Source: a virus. Taken from it: 64,000 nt of DNA. The position numbers and the translations under genes were made by a program. The notes below the pieces were generated by a model, which saw only the letters and a program-made list of their open reading frames with translations, did no database searches and had not been told where the DNA came from. The DNA is taken from the IMG/VR virus record IMGVR_UViG_3300020165_003419, positions 1-64,000 of that record. One strand, written 5' to 3'. Positions 13,423-22,744 of this stretch are shown piece by piece (position 1 is the first letter of the stretch; each line of letters starts with the position of its first letter).

Positions 13423-16323
13423 TTATGCATCCTCTAACAGCTTATAATTTACGTTTAAATCTATTTTTTTGCCTGTCTTTTTAGAAGTTAATCTAATTTT
13501 GTATTTCTTGTTCCAAAGGTTGTCACTAAGAGTGTTGCCTATTTCCGCAGTTGTATATTGATCTTCAGAGTTTTCATTAAAATCTAGATCTGCTAAGTTA
13601 AAATCTATCTGGGGAATCGCTGGTCGTAACATAAGCAACTTTTTAAATTGAGTAGATGGGCTATCATATTCAACCCCTGTGGCTAATTCACTTTCTATTA
13701 TAGTATTGAAATTAGAATATTTGTAGCCTCCATCATCAATTAGTTCAGCTTCGATAATATTGCTCCAAGGTGAAGGCACATTGTTTTCATTTAAAAACCT
13801 GAAAGCATAGTAAAATTTGTGGCCGGTGGCTACTCTTTCTTCATAAAAACATGTAGGTGTGATATATGTCCTGCTGTTCTCATTATTTTTATCGCTAATT
13901 ATTAGACTCTTGGTTGCTGCTAAATTTCCATCAAAATCTGATATAGCCGTAGGTTTAGCACTTAAGCGGTATATTTCCACGATTGCTGGTCTCGATACCG
14001 TTCCAAATTTAAGATTATCTGTACTTAGCATATTCTGAGAAGTTAAGTATTTGGCATAATTCATCTCTTCAGTAATATTTTTTGGAGTAGGATATGATTC
14101 AGAGCGAGTGAGTGTTTCTTTCACTGGGGGGCTTTCTAATTTAATAAAAAAACCTATTCTTTGGCTTTGGTCTTTAACTTGATATGGCTGGACATCTATT
14201 TTAGGAGGCGGATTATCTAAAACTGTCAACTGCTTTGGCGCAAAGGAGTACTCAAATATTTTGATTGTTGGTTCAATGCTGATGTTGAAGTCAGCGTAGT
14301 TTATATGTGAGCCGGCTACTAATTCTTGAGCAGCTGTAGCGTATCCCACATTTTCCGCCTCATTGAGTAAATTTATTCTCATTGGTTCTAAAAGACGACT
14401 ATCTGAAGTTCTCATTGGTGATGGTTTAGTTTGACCAGTGCTTGGATCATAGAATTCAATGCACGTGAACTCTGTGTAGGGTCCAGAGTCTGCTCTGATG
14501 TTACTTTCATCATATTGTCCATATTCACTGATTCTCCTACTCAGTGTCAAGTCGGAATATTTGTATTGGTACCCAACAACCATAAAATACGCATGTGTGG
14601 TGTATTCGTAGGTCTCTCCGTACTTTACCTGCGTGTCATAATAACTCCACTGCTCTCTGTCAACATCGTCGGCACTGAAATATCCATCAGAATTTGCAAT
14701 ACTTGGTTGGTTTTGTATTATAATATTGGACTCTCTACCAGAGACAACGTTTCTTTTATTAATCCTAAGTGCTACACACTCTGCTCTATTGTTAAGGTCG
14801 CCATCCGCCATAGACAAAAAATCATTAATCTTAAAATTATCTAAATTCGACCATGGCATATAGCTATCTGGTGTAATCTCTGATGGCAAGGTGCCTACGG
14901 GGTCTACGGATAGCAAACCTTTCTGTATTCCGTCGAGCATGTGGGTTGCGGTTTTTTTATTAATATGTGCCATAACAGTGTTATTATCGAGGATAGCGCG
15001 CTTGGCATAATTGGCTTCTCCAATAAAACGACAATCAGTAGCAACAGTAGCCACAGCCGGATTATTAGTTATGCCGGCTAACACTCTTTTAAAATCAACA
15101 TATTTTAAAGAAATATTATCTGTGGTATGTGCTTCATATAAATTTCCGTCACCGTTAAGTGAGTTAAATTCTGCTGCTTGCACAAAACCGTTCTCTGCCG
15201 TTTCGTACACTCCGGCTACGAATATGTCATTTATTGATTTTAATAAAAGATCATCAAATTCTTGTGTAACAATTAGTGAATTCAGAGGTCCTCCATCGAA
15301 TGTTGGCAAGCCAATCTTATTATAGAATGGGTAAAAAGCGGAGTTGTCTCCGTCACCATAAGTGTGCGCTAACCCAAATAAATCTGAGACTGCTTTTTTA
15401 TTAAATAATGCGTTGTTGACTCCACCTATCGCTCCAAAAGCGCCACTAAGAGCAAGACTATAATAGTATTCTCGTATGGGCTGATATGAGTCAACATATT
15501 TTCTAGTGTCCGTAGGAGTTGTTTCAGGCGTTTCGTTTGCTGTTTTTATTAATGCAGGAACCTCTTGTTCCAATGATGCAAAAACTGAGTCCACATCATG
15601 ATTATACAATTCGCTTAGAGTAATTCGTTCTTTAACATCAGCAAAAACTTCATACTGACTGTACACAGAACAATATAATAAATCGTAAATATTTAACAAA
15701 GTTGCTTCTTCGTTTGCTGCGATTTGAGATTGATATTGCGGTAAGTACATGTTATAAACAGATTTTGACTCTATTGTTTCATAGGAACTTTGATTTTCTT
15801 CATCAATTGCTTTTACTGATAATAACTCGTATGGAGCGCTAAATGATAGGTTATTAACATTGTAAGTACCGACCTGATATACACCTGGATATTCTACTTC
15901 GTTAAAAGTGCCACCCATAATATATTTTTTCCATTTTTCATCGGAATTTAAAATAATTGCGTCGTCGGTCAAGGCATGGGCTTCTCCGGGTGCCGGGCTC
16001 GGACCGACGCCGATTATAGACATTGGTATAGTGTAGTATGGAAACATTGACTCTGGCGAAATGGTTGTGGCTAATTCAGTATTCGCCACTACCGCACTAA
16101 TCATAGCTGTTTGTATAGTGTCTATGACAGGTTCTGCGTCAAAACCAAAGTCTTCTGATGGCGTGCCCGCTTCGTCGGGTGGCGTGTAGTCTAACGTACG
16201 TTGAAGACCGGTTGTATCAAACGTAGAATTTTTAATTTGGTAATATCCCCCAAGAGATAATCTCAATCTATCACTTGAGCCAGTGATTAAGTTGGAATCA
16301 CGGAGTTGAACGCTTATTTTCAT
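13423..16323 (-). CDS. large virion structural protein, function unknown
   Basis: This 966-residue protein starts MKISVQLRDSNLITGSSDRL and has no signal peptide or membrane segment. It is rich in Tyr, Asn, Ser and acidic residues, with a Pro-rich patch around residues 700-715 (DNPPPKIDVQPYQV) and a C-terminal part with fibronectin-like strand spacing (FYYAFRFLNENNVPSPWSNI). Fibronectin-type folds are common in phage tails, but I cannot confirm one. Its ATG overlaps the stop of the preceding gene by 4 bases. Its place between two blocks of tail proteins makes it a tail or baseplate component. Confidence 0.6.
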   Translation of the reverse strand: MKISVQLRDSNLITGSSDRLRLSLGGYYQIKNSTFDTTGLQRTLDYTPPDEAGTPSEDFGFDAEPVIDTIQTAMISAVVANTELATTISPESMFPYYTIPMSIIGVGPSPAPGEAHALTDDAIILNSDEKWKKYIMGGTFNEVEYPGVYQVGTYNVNNLSFSAPYELLSVKAIDEENQSSYETIESKSVYNMYLPQYQSQIAANEEATLLNIYDLLYCSVYSQYEVFADVKERITLSELYNHDVDSVFASLEQEVPALIKTANETPETTPTDTRKYVDSYQPIREYYYSLALSGAFGAIGGVNNALFNKKAVSDLFGLAHTYGDGDNSAFYPFYNKIGLPTFDGGPLNSLIVTQEFDDLLLKSINDIFVAGVYETAENGFVQAAEFNSLNGDGNLYEAHTTDNISLKYVDFKRVLAGITNNPAVATVATDCRFIGEANYAKRAILDNNTVMAHINKKTATHMLDGIQKGLLSVDPVGTLPSEITPDSYMPWSNLDNFKINDFLSMADGDLNNRAECVALRINKRNVVSGRESNIIIQNQPSIANSDGYFSADDVDREQWSYYDTQVKYGETYEYTTHAYFMVVGYQYKYSDLTLSRRISEYGQYDESNIRADSGPYTEFTCIEFYDPSTGQTKPSPMRTSDSRLLEPMRINLLNEAENVGYATAAQELVAGSHINYADFNISIEPTIKIFEYSFAPKQLTVLDNPPPKIDVQPYQVKDQSQRIGFFIKLESPPVKETLTRSESYPTPKNITEEMNYAKYLTSQNMLSTDNLKFGTVSRPAIVEIYRLSAKPTAISDFDGNLAATKSLIISDKNNENSRTYITPTCFYEERVATGHKFYYAFRFLNENNVPSPWSNIIEAELIDDGGYKYSNFNTIIESELATGVEYDSPSTQFKKLLMLRPAIPQIDFNLADLDFNENSEDQYTTAEIGNTLSDNLWNKKYKIRLTSKKTGKKIDLNVNYKLLEDA

Positions 16324-17300
16324 GATCCATATACCGCGGTGAAGTCAGGAGACATTTCAAAACCAGACGGATCGGGTGCTTCAGTGTATTCGTCAATCAA
16401 CACTGCCTCTGCACCATCAGATAAGTTAGTGTTAACTGATGCCGAAAATGCAGATTCAATATTTGGGATTTCTCTTAAATTACTTTGTCTTATCTGCTTA
16501 GTTCCGTTGACCGCGAAAATGTTTTTTGTCAACATTGATGAATTATAGATTTGTAACGCATATTTGTCTATTTGCGCGGTCATAAATTCTGCAGTAGATG
16601 CTCCACCAATTGTTTCAAACTGGTCATTAATAAATGCTGCTTCTGCTGAAGAAATCGAGGTTATTACTGCATGAGTGCGGTCTTCGCCAAACACCTCTTC
16701 TTCAGTGTATTCATAGTAATCGTGTGTTATTAGCGGATTATCCGTGTAAGTCTGTTCTTGTGTATGTGAGTCAAATCCATCGGAGTCCCCTACTGGCGAA
16801 CTATGTGGATATATAAACCTGTCTGTTTCACTAACTATACCAACTGATGAAGGTTGTACATACAGTTCTTCAACATTTTGAGATACCTCGACAGACGGCG
16901 TTACTTCTCTGGTAACCCACTCATAGACGTCAGTGGAGGTGGTCTCTTCGAAGTCGCCAAAGCCTATTATAGTGTGATTAATTACACCGGTTTTGGTGTA
17001 AACTTTTTGTCTGCTGTACGTAGTAGTTTGGTTTGCATAAACATACACGTGGTCAGACCACCTAAAATTGTCTTGATAACCGTACTGCATATAAGAAACT
17101 TGATCAATAATTGATCCAGAATAATATAAATATGTTTTATTATATGTCATGCTGGAGGCGGACTCAACATCACCTTCTCTGAGTTCGCTAGTGGGGGGGT
17201 CCACCGACTCGGCACTCGTATCACCGTCTACGCTGTAGAGTGACCGAGTCTTCCATTTGATACCGCCTTGCGCAGTACTGCTTATTTGAGGGTCAGACAT
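16320..17300 (-). CDS. virion structural protein, function unknown
   Basis: The 326-residue protein is very rich in Ser, Thr, Tyr and Asp/Glu. Its first 200 residues have alternating polar and aromatic residues, as in a beta-fibre; the C-terminal third is more helical (EAAFINDQFETIGGASTAEF) and ends with an acidic Pro/Asp segment. It has no recognisable catalytic motif. It lies directly after the 181-residue gene (no gap) and overlaps the 966-residue gene by 4 bases, so the three are co-translated. Confidence 0.55.
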   Translation of the reverse strand: MSDPQISSTAQGGIKWKTRSLYSVDGDTSAESVDPPTSELREGDVESASSMTYNKTYLYYSGSIIDQVSYMQYGYQDNFRWSDHVYVYANQTTTYSRQKVYTKTGVINHTIIGFGDFEETTSTDVYEWVTREVTPSVEVSQNVEELYVQPSSVGIVSETDRFIYPHSSPVGDSDGFDSHTQEQTYTDNPLITHDYYEYTEEEVFGEDRTHAVITSISSAEAAFINDQFETIGGASTAEFMTAQIDKYALQIYNSSMLTKNIFAVNGTKQIRQSNLREIPNIESAFSASVNTNLSDGAEAVLIDEYTEAPDPSGFEMSPDFTAVYGS

Positions 17301-17846
17301 TTATTTGTTCTCCACAAGTTGTTTTAATCTATATGCATCCGGCGTAGCTAGATTTACCATACCTATTCTTGTGATAAGTTCTACGATGGACCTATTGTCA
17401 TTATCTTTAGAAGACCGCTTAGCTTTTTCATTTCTGTCTTTAACATAATCTGGTGGGCTTTTATCCATCTCGTAGTATGGATCATTTTGGTTTGGAAAAG
17501 TGTCGTTGGTATAGTTTTTTCTTTGCGCTTCATTATTTTTGTCTGCTTCGTTTTGAGGTTTTTTATTAGTTTCTTTAAATGTCATACTGTTTTCCTCAGA
17601 ATCTATAGTCTCAACTGTGATAGCCATAGCAGACAAGCATAGACCTGCAACATCCACATAAGAAGCACCCTCTCCTGTGTCTTGAGGCATATATCCATTT
17701 TTTGATAATATTGAAACTAATTTGTTCATCGCTAACCCTGCACTATCTGGTCGGGTTGGGATGCCATTTATAATTCTTTTTCTTGGCACAGGGCTATTAG
17801 CCATGGCTTGCGCGTTAAATTTCGATGCTTTTATTGAAGATGCCAT
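17301..17846 (-). CDS. small virion-region protein, function unknown
   Basis: The 181-residue protein has a predominantly polar N-terminus, a hydrophobic helix (YVDVAGLCLSAMAITVE, about 64-80), a long charged and disordered middle rich in Lys, Asn, Glu and Asp (about 90-150), and a C-terminal helix (IVELITRIGMVNLATPDAYRL). Such a layout would suit an assembly chaperone or a connector between larger tail parts, but that is a guess. AAGGAAAT lies before the ATG in the 45-base gap after the 1265-residue gene; that gap shows no convincing promoter. Confidence 0.55.
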   Translation of the reverse strand: MASSIKASKFNAQAMANSPVPRKRIINGIPTRPDSAGLAMNKLVSILSKNGYMPQDTGEGASYVDVAGLCLSAMAITVETIDSEENSMTFKETNKKPQNEADKNNEAQRKNYTNDTFPNQNDPYYEMDKSPPDYVKDRNEKAKRSSKDNDNRSIVELITRIGMVNLATPDAYRLKQLVENK

Positions 17847-17891
17847 TTTAATTTCCTTCTTTACTAAATATATGCTATTAGTAATTTATTG

Positions 17892-20800
17892 CTATAACCA
17901 CGAAAAGTTATTCATTTGCATTGGTGCCATCGCGCCGCGCATTGAAAGGATCGACATTTGCAAAGATTGGATGTTTTGTAAGCTGTCACTGTTCCCGGAC
18001 ATATAATCACTAACCGATGCTGTGGCGCTGTAGGCGCCGGAACTGAACATGTTGCCAATGGCCTCAGGTACCAGAGTGGCTAATTCAGAAGGGGTTGAGC
18101 TATTAAGAAAACTCATCATGTCTCCGAATATGTTAGCAATGGTTGAAAAATTTTCTATCATATACAGATGAGAAGAAGCGGCTGAGGCTCCCATATTCCC
18201 GTATGGATCTGTATAATTATTGATATCATCCATATCCGGGAACGTACTGCCTATCTTCCAGGACAGATTATTTAGAATATCGATATTATCCCATTGGAAA
18301 TAGTCAAATCCATATCGACCTTCTATATCCCACATGGTCTCCAGGAACGCGTCAATCATGGCTTCTAAGACGCTGTTACTGAGTTCGTAGGCGTCTTGAA
18401 GTTCCTGTAGCTTAAGAGCCAACGGTTCGTCTGTTACGTCCGGAGTGCCTACCAAATCCTGGTCTGGCGGATCAGGAAGCTCATATTGGCTTGTGGTGAT
18501 CGTCAGGTCAGCAGGGTACAAAGGATAATTATCATATCCAGCATCAGGAGTATAACAATTGTACTCATAGGTGTCAGGCATCAAGGTTTCGTCAGCCCCT
18601 TCACGGACTTTGACGGAGGCATCAAGGGCACCCACGTTAAAGGTAGTTTCTGCGGCGCTGTAATCTTCATCATAAAGAGGGGCATGTCCATAAATGTGTC
18701 CTGCGGTTATAAGCACTTCCCCAACATCGGTAACCATACTGTCAAGAGCTTCTTCAATAAACCCAAATCGACCCCAAGCGTTCTCAATCCCACTAACTGT
18801 GCCCGTATTTGGAGATACACTGTATGTTAATACTTTAATCTCTTCTAATATTAATTCTGAATCTCCACCGTATGTGCCAAAGAAAATGTCTTCAAAAATT
18901 ATTAACTCTACAATTGATTTAAAATATGGAGCATCGGCAGAATCTGGCCAATTTGATAACACGGTATCAATAAAAAATTGATTAAAAAATCCGGTGGTCT
19001 CATTAAAAGAACATTTATCATTGGCTGCGGAGCGGTATTGCTCAAACATAAAAATTGTATTTTCTAATTTATATTTCATATCAAGTATCACTTGGTGGGT
19101 CTTATCTTTCACCAATATAGCTGTTCTAAATGCCCCGCCGCGGCTAGATTCATCTACTTCTTGTGCTAAATCAGCAACAATACTCATGCTATGGGCTCCC
19201 TCGAATCCGTCATAAGCATCACATTTTTGAAATTCAATACACGCTAATCTATAATTTATAGGGTTTTCATCAAAAAAAGTCTCACTAACGTGGAAAGGGT
19301 CTACTCCATCTTGCACTGTAACCGGGCTGAACCCTCTGAGTGCCAAAAACGAATATTCAGTACTTCTGGTCATGGCGTCGGCGCCGCCAAACTCATTGGC
19401 TATCTTAATGCCGTCGTCGCTCTTCATCATCCCTTCTGCTGATTCGTAGACGAGCCCTGCAGCCTCGGGTAATGCATTTTCTACAGTGACATCAAATTTA
19501 TCAAGATTCATGCCCCCGTCGGCATTTCCTCCAACAGTGACAAGATCGGTACCGACAAATTCGGTCCACTGACTGGACCAATCAGTTCTTGTGAGATCAG
19601 GCATGTTTAACACCATAGTTCCTATTGAATATACTGCGTCCATAGCTTCGATGGTTTCGCCGAGTCCAGCCTCCAGGGTAATGGGATATGGATCATCGGG
19701 ATCTCCCCAATATGCTTTAAAGTAACACTGCTCCATTGTAAATAAGCTATTAAGAGTAGCAGAACCAAAGTATTTTTCATATGCTGTAATGTTCAAGTAC
19801 CTAGATGCGATGCTAGTTGTCTTGAGGGCTTTTTCGTAATTAAAAAACATAAAGCCATGGTCGATAAAATTATAATTCCACTGTCCACCTGTACGGGTAT
19901 ATTCCTCATATGCCCAGCTATCGTCGTTTAAACCCACAGCGCCCATAACAATGGGATTGCCCGCTGAGCCGAAGTCTGCGTCAGTGACTTCTGAAATATT
20001 GGCTTCTTCTGGATCGTGCCCCGTTACTTCGGTGTATCTGCTCCACAACGCATTTTCGAGACTAAACAGCTCATAATATGCTTGCTGGTAATCGTCGCCT
20101 ACGTGAGTGCTGGTACCCCCAGAACCATATATGTTGGTCCTCCAATCTTTCACAATTGGATTGGTCATCAATACCTTAGATAATTGTGTTCCTCTTTTTA
20201 ATGTTGTGTTCGTATTATATAGAATTTCAGCAAAAGCATTATAAAATTGCCCTTCAGAAGTAGTCGTACTTTTATCGGGAAATGCTTTTCTGTATTTATT
20301 TATTACTGGTAATATATCTGTAGGGTTTAGTGTTCCTTGCGATAATATATACTGAAAAGAAAGGGTTGTATCTGCGGAGATTGCAGAATCTGTTACTGCG
20401 GTTGTCATGCTCGATATCACAGACTCAAGAGGGGTACTTGTTGAATCATAGTAAGTCCCGTCTAAGGATCTCATCGCTTCCTGGTAAACTCTGCCATTAG
20501 CATCGACGTAAGCCACCGCGGGATCCCGTGCGACTTCATCGTTTGTAATAACTAATATATGGTTGGTGGCTGAAATACTGTTTTCCCAATACACTACTTC
20601 TGAACTTTCTGAAATAACAGCATCGCGAATTTCGTGATGAATATTTTCAATTGAGCGACCGCGGTCGCCAAACCATGGAGCAGTGAATGCTACAAATCCC
20701 ATATTTTTAATTCCAATTTGATTTTCTCTTCCATATACTGCAGGCGAAAACTGGCTACCGTTAATAGTGTGCTCTGCAGAAAGTTTTAAGATTACTGAGC

Positions 20801-21689
20801 CATCTTCTTTTTGTAGCACATCCGTTATATTGGCTGCGAAATCGGTGAAGTGCTTTGATACCGGCGCTGTTTTTGCGTGTATTTTCACTATTTGCATATT
20901 TGGTATTAATCCCGACTCATTAACGGGTGTTGGGAAGAAATCTGCTGGGTATGTGAGGTGCCCAAACAATGCGATAACTAAAGGGTAGTCATTATTTTCT
21001 ATTGCTTGATTGATTAAATCGATAATGACCGATCTAAGTTTAGAGTCGTAGGCGGTGGAATCCGCATCTGCCCACTCACCAGTAGTCATACCCGAAGGGA
21101 TGGCGCCGCCGGCTGACGCTACCGAATCTTCTACATAGTCAATTATTTGGGGAAATGTGGCGGAGTGTTGTTCCCCCTCCGAGTTCAATGGGAGCGAGTA
21201 TTCGGCAAAAAGATTCGTGTAAACTGCCATATGAGTATACACTTCAGACAGATCGGCTTCGCCCTGATTAAACACAAAATTAGTTACTATTTCTGTAAAC
21301 TCACTTTCATACGACGGATCGGACATCGTAGAAGTGTTTTCACCGTAAAAGTATCTAATAGGTGATACTTTGTGTTGAGTGTAATCTGTCCACGCAGAAG
21401 TAGATAAGTCTGTGAATAAGTTTTCTGTGAATTCGGGAGCTATCCCGCATGCGTCTGTATTTGAATTTCTATCAAATAATGCCATTATAACTATAGCTAA
21501 ATTATTAAAAGTTTCAAGATAGGCTGCCCCCTGATCAAAAGCGTAGTCTTGTTTCTGAACAGGTATATACATGGACGTCATTATTACTATTTTGTTGTCA
21601 TGTATTTCTACACTCTCCATATAAGGCACAGGAAGCGGAGTGTTTATACTTTCTTCCCCCATTGAGGCGATAAATTGTTTTATGGACAT
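17892..21689 (-). CDS. very large virion structural protein, function unknown
   Basis: This 1265-residue acidic protein begins MSIKQFIASMGEESINTPLP. It has no membrane helix or signal peptide. Aromatic and acidic residues are spread evenly, and the C-terminal 120 residues (from about 1140) contain a helix followed by Ser/Ala/Met-rich sequence (SLQNIQSLQMSILSMRGAMA). A tape-measure role is unlikely, because there are few long helical repeats and no hydrophobic core stretch. It overlaps the 354-residue gene by 10 bases. It is most likely part of the baseplate or of side fibres; I recognise no relative. Confidence 0.6.
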   Translation of the reverse strand: MSIKQFIASMGEESINTPLPVPYMESVEIHDNKIVIMTSMYIPVQKQDYAFDQGAAYLETFNNLAIVIMALFDRNSNTDACGIAPEFTENLFTDLSTSAWTDYTQHKVSPIRYFYGENTSTMSDPSYESEFTEIVTNFVFNQGEADLSEVYTHMAVYTNLFAEYSLPLNSEGEQHSATFPQIIDYVEDSVASAGGAIPSGMTTGEWADADSTAYDSKLRSVIIDLINQAIENNDYPLVIALFGHLTYPADFFPTPVNESGLIPNMQIVKIHAKTAPVSKHFTDFAANITDVLQKEDGSVILKLSAEHTINGSQFSPAVYGRENQIGIKNMGFVAFTAPWFGDRGRSIENIHHEIRDAVISESSEVVYWENSISATNHILVITNDEVARDPAVAYVDANGRVYQEAMRSLDGTYYDSTSTPLESVISSMTTAVTDSAISADTTLSFQYILSQGTLNPTDILPVINKYRKAFPDKSTTTSEGQFYNAFAEILYNTNTTLKRGTQLSKVLMTNPIVKDWRTNIYGSGGTSTHVGDDYQQAYYELFSLENALWSRYTEVTGHDPEEANISEVTDADFGSAGNPIVMGAVGLNDDSWAYEEYTRTGGQWNYNFIDHGFMFFNYEKALKTTSIASRYLNITAYEKYFGSATLNSLFTMEQCYFKAYWGDPDDPYPITLEAGLGETIEAMDAVYSIGTMVLNMPDLTRTDWSSQWTEFVGTDLVTVGGNADGGMNLDKFDVTVENALPEAAGLVYESAEGMMKSDDGIKIANEFGGADAMTRSTEYSFLALRGFSPVTVQDGVDPFHVSETFFDENPINYRLACIEFQKCDAYDGFEGAHSMSIVADLAQEVDESSRGGAFRTAILVKDKTHQVILDMKYKLENTIFMFEQYRSAANDKCSFNETTGFFNQFFIDTVLSNWPDSADAPYFKSIVELIIFEDIFFGTYGGDSELILEEIKVLTYSVSPNTGTVSGIENAWGRFGFIEEALDSMVTDVGEVLITAGHIYGHAPLYDEDYSAAETTFNVGALDASVKVREGADETLMPDTYEYNCYTPDAGYDNYPLYPADLTITTSQYELPDPPDQDLVGTPDVTDEPLALKLQELQDAYELSNSVLEAMIDAFLETMWDIEGRYGFDYFQWDNIDILNNLSWKIGSTFPDMDDINNYTDPYGNMGASAASSHLYMIENFSTIANIFGDMMSFLNSSTPSELATLVPEAIGNMFSSGAYSATASVSDYMSGNSDSLQNIQSLQMSILSMRGAMAPMQMNNFSWL

Positions 21690-22744
21690 ATTTCTGGCTC
21701 CGTTACAGGACCGTAAAGGTCTACGTAGATATTTGAGTCTTCATTCGTCTCAGTACAGTCGAAATCTAAATCAACATAATAGCTTTCTCTATTAAAAATT
21801 TCCGCATTTTTGCATGCGATTTCAGGATCAATTTGATGATCTTTGAGCATATCAAAATAATACCCAACACTGGACGTTGTGTAGTTTAAATCAATATTTC
21901 TTATATCATCATCAATTGGATCAAATGCGTTCAATGACTCTTCCGTCATCATTGAGCCCATAATTCTTTGATGATCTTCTTTAAAGTATTTTCTCTTAAA
22001 CGCATCTCTTTTTTCAAGATGAGAACCGCCCAATGAGGCTCCATCATCTTCAATTTCAAAAATTTCAATATCAAAGTTTTCAGTAAGCATGTCTGTGTTT
22101 AGTTCTTCAACATAAACTAACAAATCATCACTAATAAGTTCAATTATTTTATTGTCTCTGAATGTTCTGGTTCGAGAAATTGCTTTCCTAAGACTCTGCT
22201 CTCTCAGCTCAACGCCATAATTTGCGGCTGCTATTGTTTTTTCATAATTCAATTCGATATTTACTTGTGGTATTTTAATATCATTTTTGTGGTCCGACGG
22301 TTCTGTGCTGGTTATTTTTCCGTTCAGTGTTACTACCTTCCATCCGGGAGCAATTTGCTGCTCTCCATCTAGGTGAGCATCTCCGATCATAGACGTATAA
22401 CGATAAGAATCTTTTTTAGGAGTTATCTGTATTGGGCTAACATCAACTTCAAAGTAATTTATATCAGAACCCTCTTGTGTAATTGGTGGATTTGTATTAG
22501 TCAAGACATCTTCGATATTCTCAAATAGCACCAAGCCTTCCATATATTGAGTATCTTTTTTAATTCTTTGCCCTATTTCACTTTGAGCCTCAGTTATTCC
22601 TGCATAATTTCCATCATAGATAATATTATCATCAAAAAAAGCATAGTAACTTGGCTGGAATGTTCCTAAAGACATCAAGTGTCGACCGTACGGTGTCAAT
22701 TGTATATCAAAAACTTGTTCTTTTTTGTTTATAAATTTAGCCAT
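21680..22744 (-). CDS. virion structural protein with 'LTPYGRHLMS' N-terminal module
   Basis: The 354-residue protein opens MAKFINKKEQVFDIQLTPYGRHLMSLG followed by YYAFFDDNIIYD. The first block repeats the layout of the LTDVGRR proteins (D..LT..GR..S.G, then an aromatic-acidic segment), so it is a third, more distant member of that family. The middle has a long acidic and helical region (about 190-260). Its stop overlaps the start of the 1265-residue gene by 10 bases and its ATG overlaps the stop of the giant LamG gene by 1 base. It may dock to the same ring as the other two copies. Confidence 0.65.
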   Translation of the reverse strand: MAKFINKKEQVFDIQLTPYGRHLMSLGTFQPSYYAFFDDNIIYDGNYAGITEAQSEIGQRIKKDTQYMEGLVLFENIEDVLTNTNPPITQEGSDINYFEVDVSPIQITPKKDSYRYTSMIGDAHLDGEQQIAPGWKVVTLNGKITSTEPSDHKNDIKIPQVNIELNYEKTIAAANYGVELREQSLRKAISRTRTFRDNKIIELISDDLLVYVEELNTDMLTENFDIEIFEIEDDGASLGGSHLEKRDAFKRKYFKEDHQRIMGSMMTEESLNAFDPIDDDIRNIDLNYTTSSVGYYFDMLKDHQIDPEIACKNAEIFNRESYYVDLDFDCTETNEDSNIYVDLYGPVTEPEICP

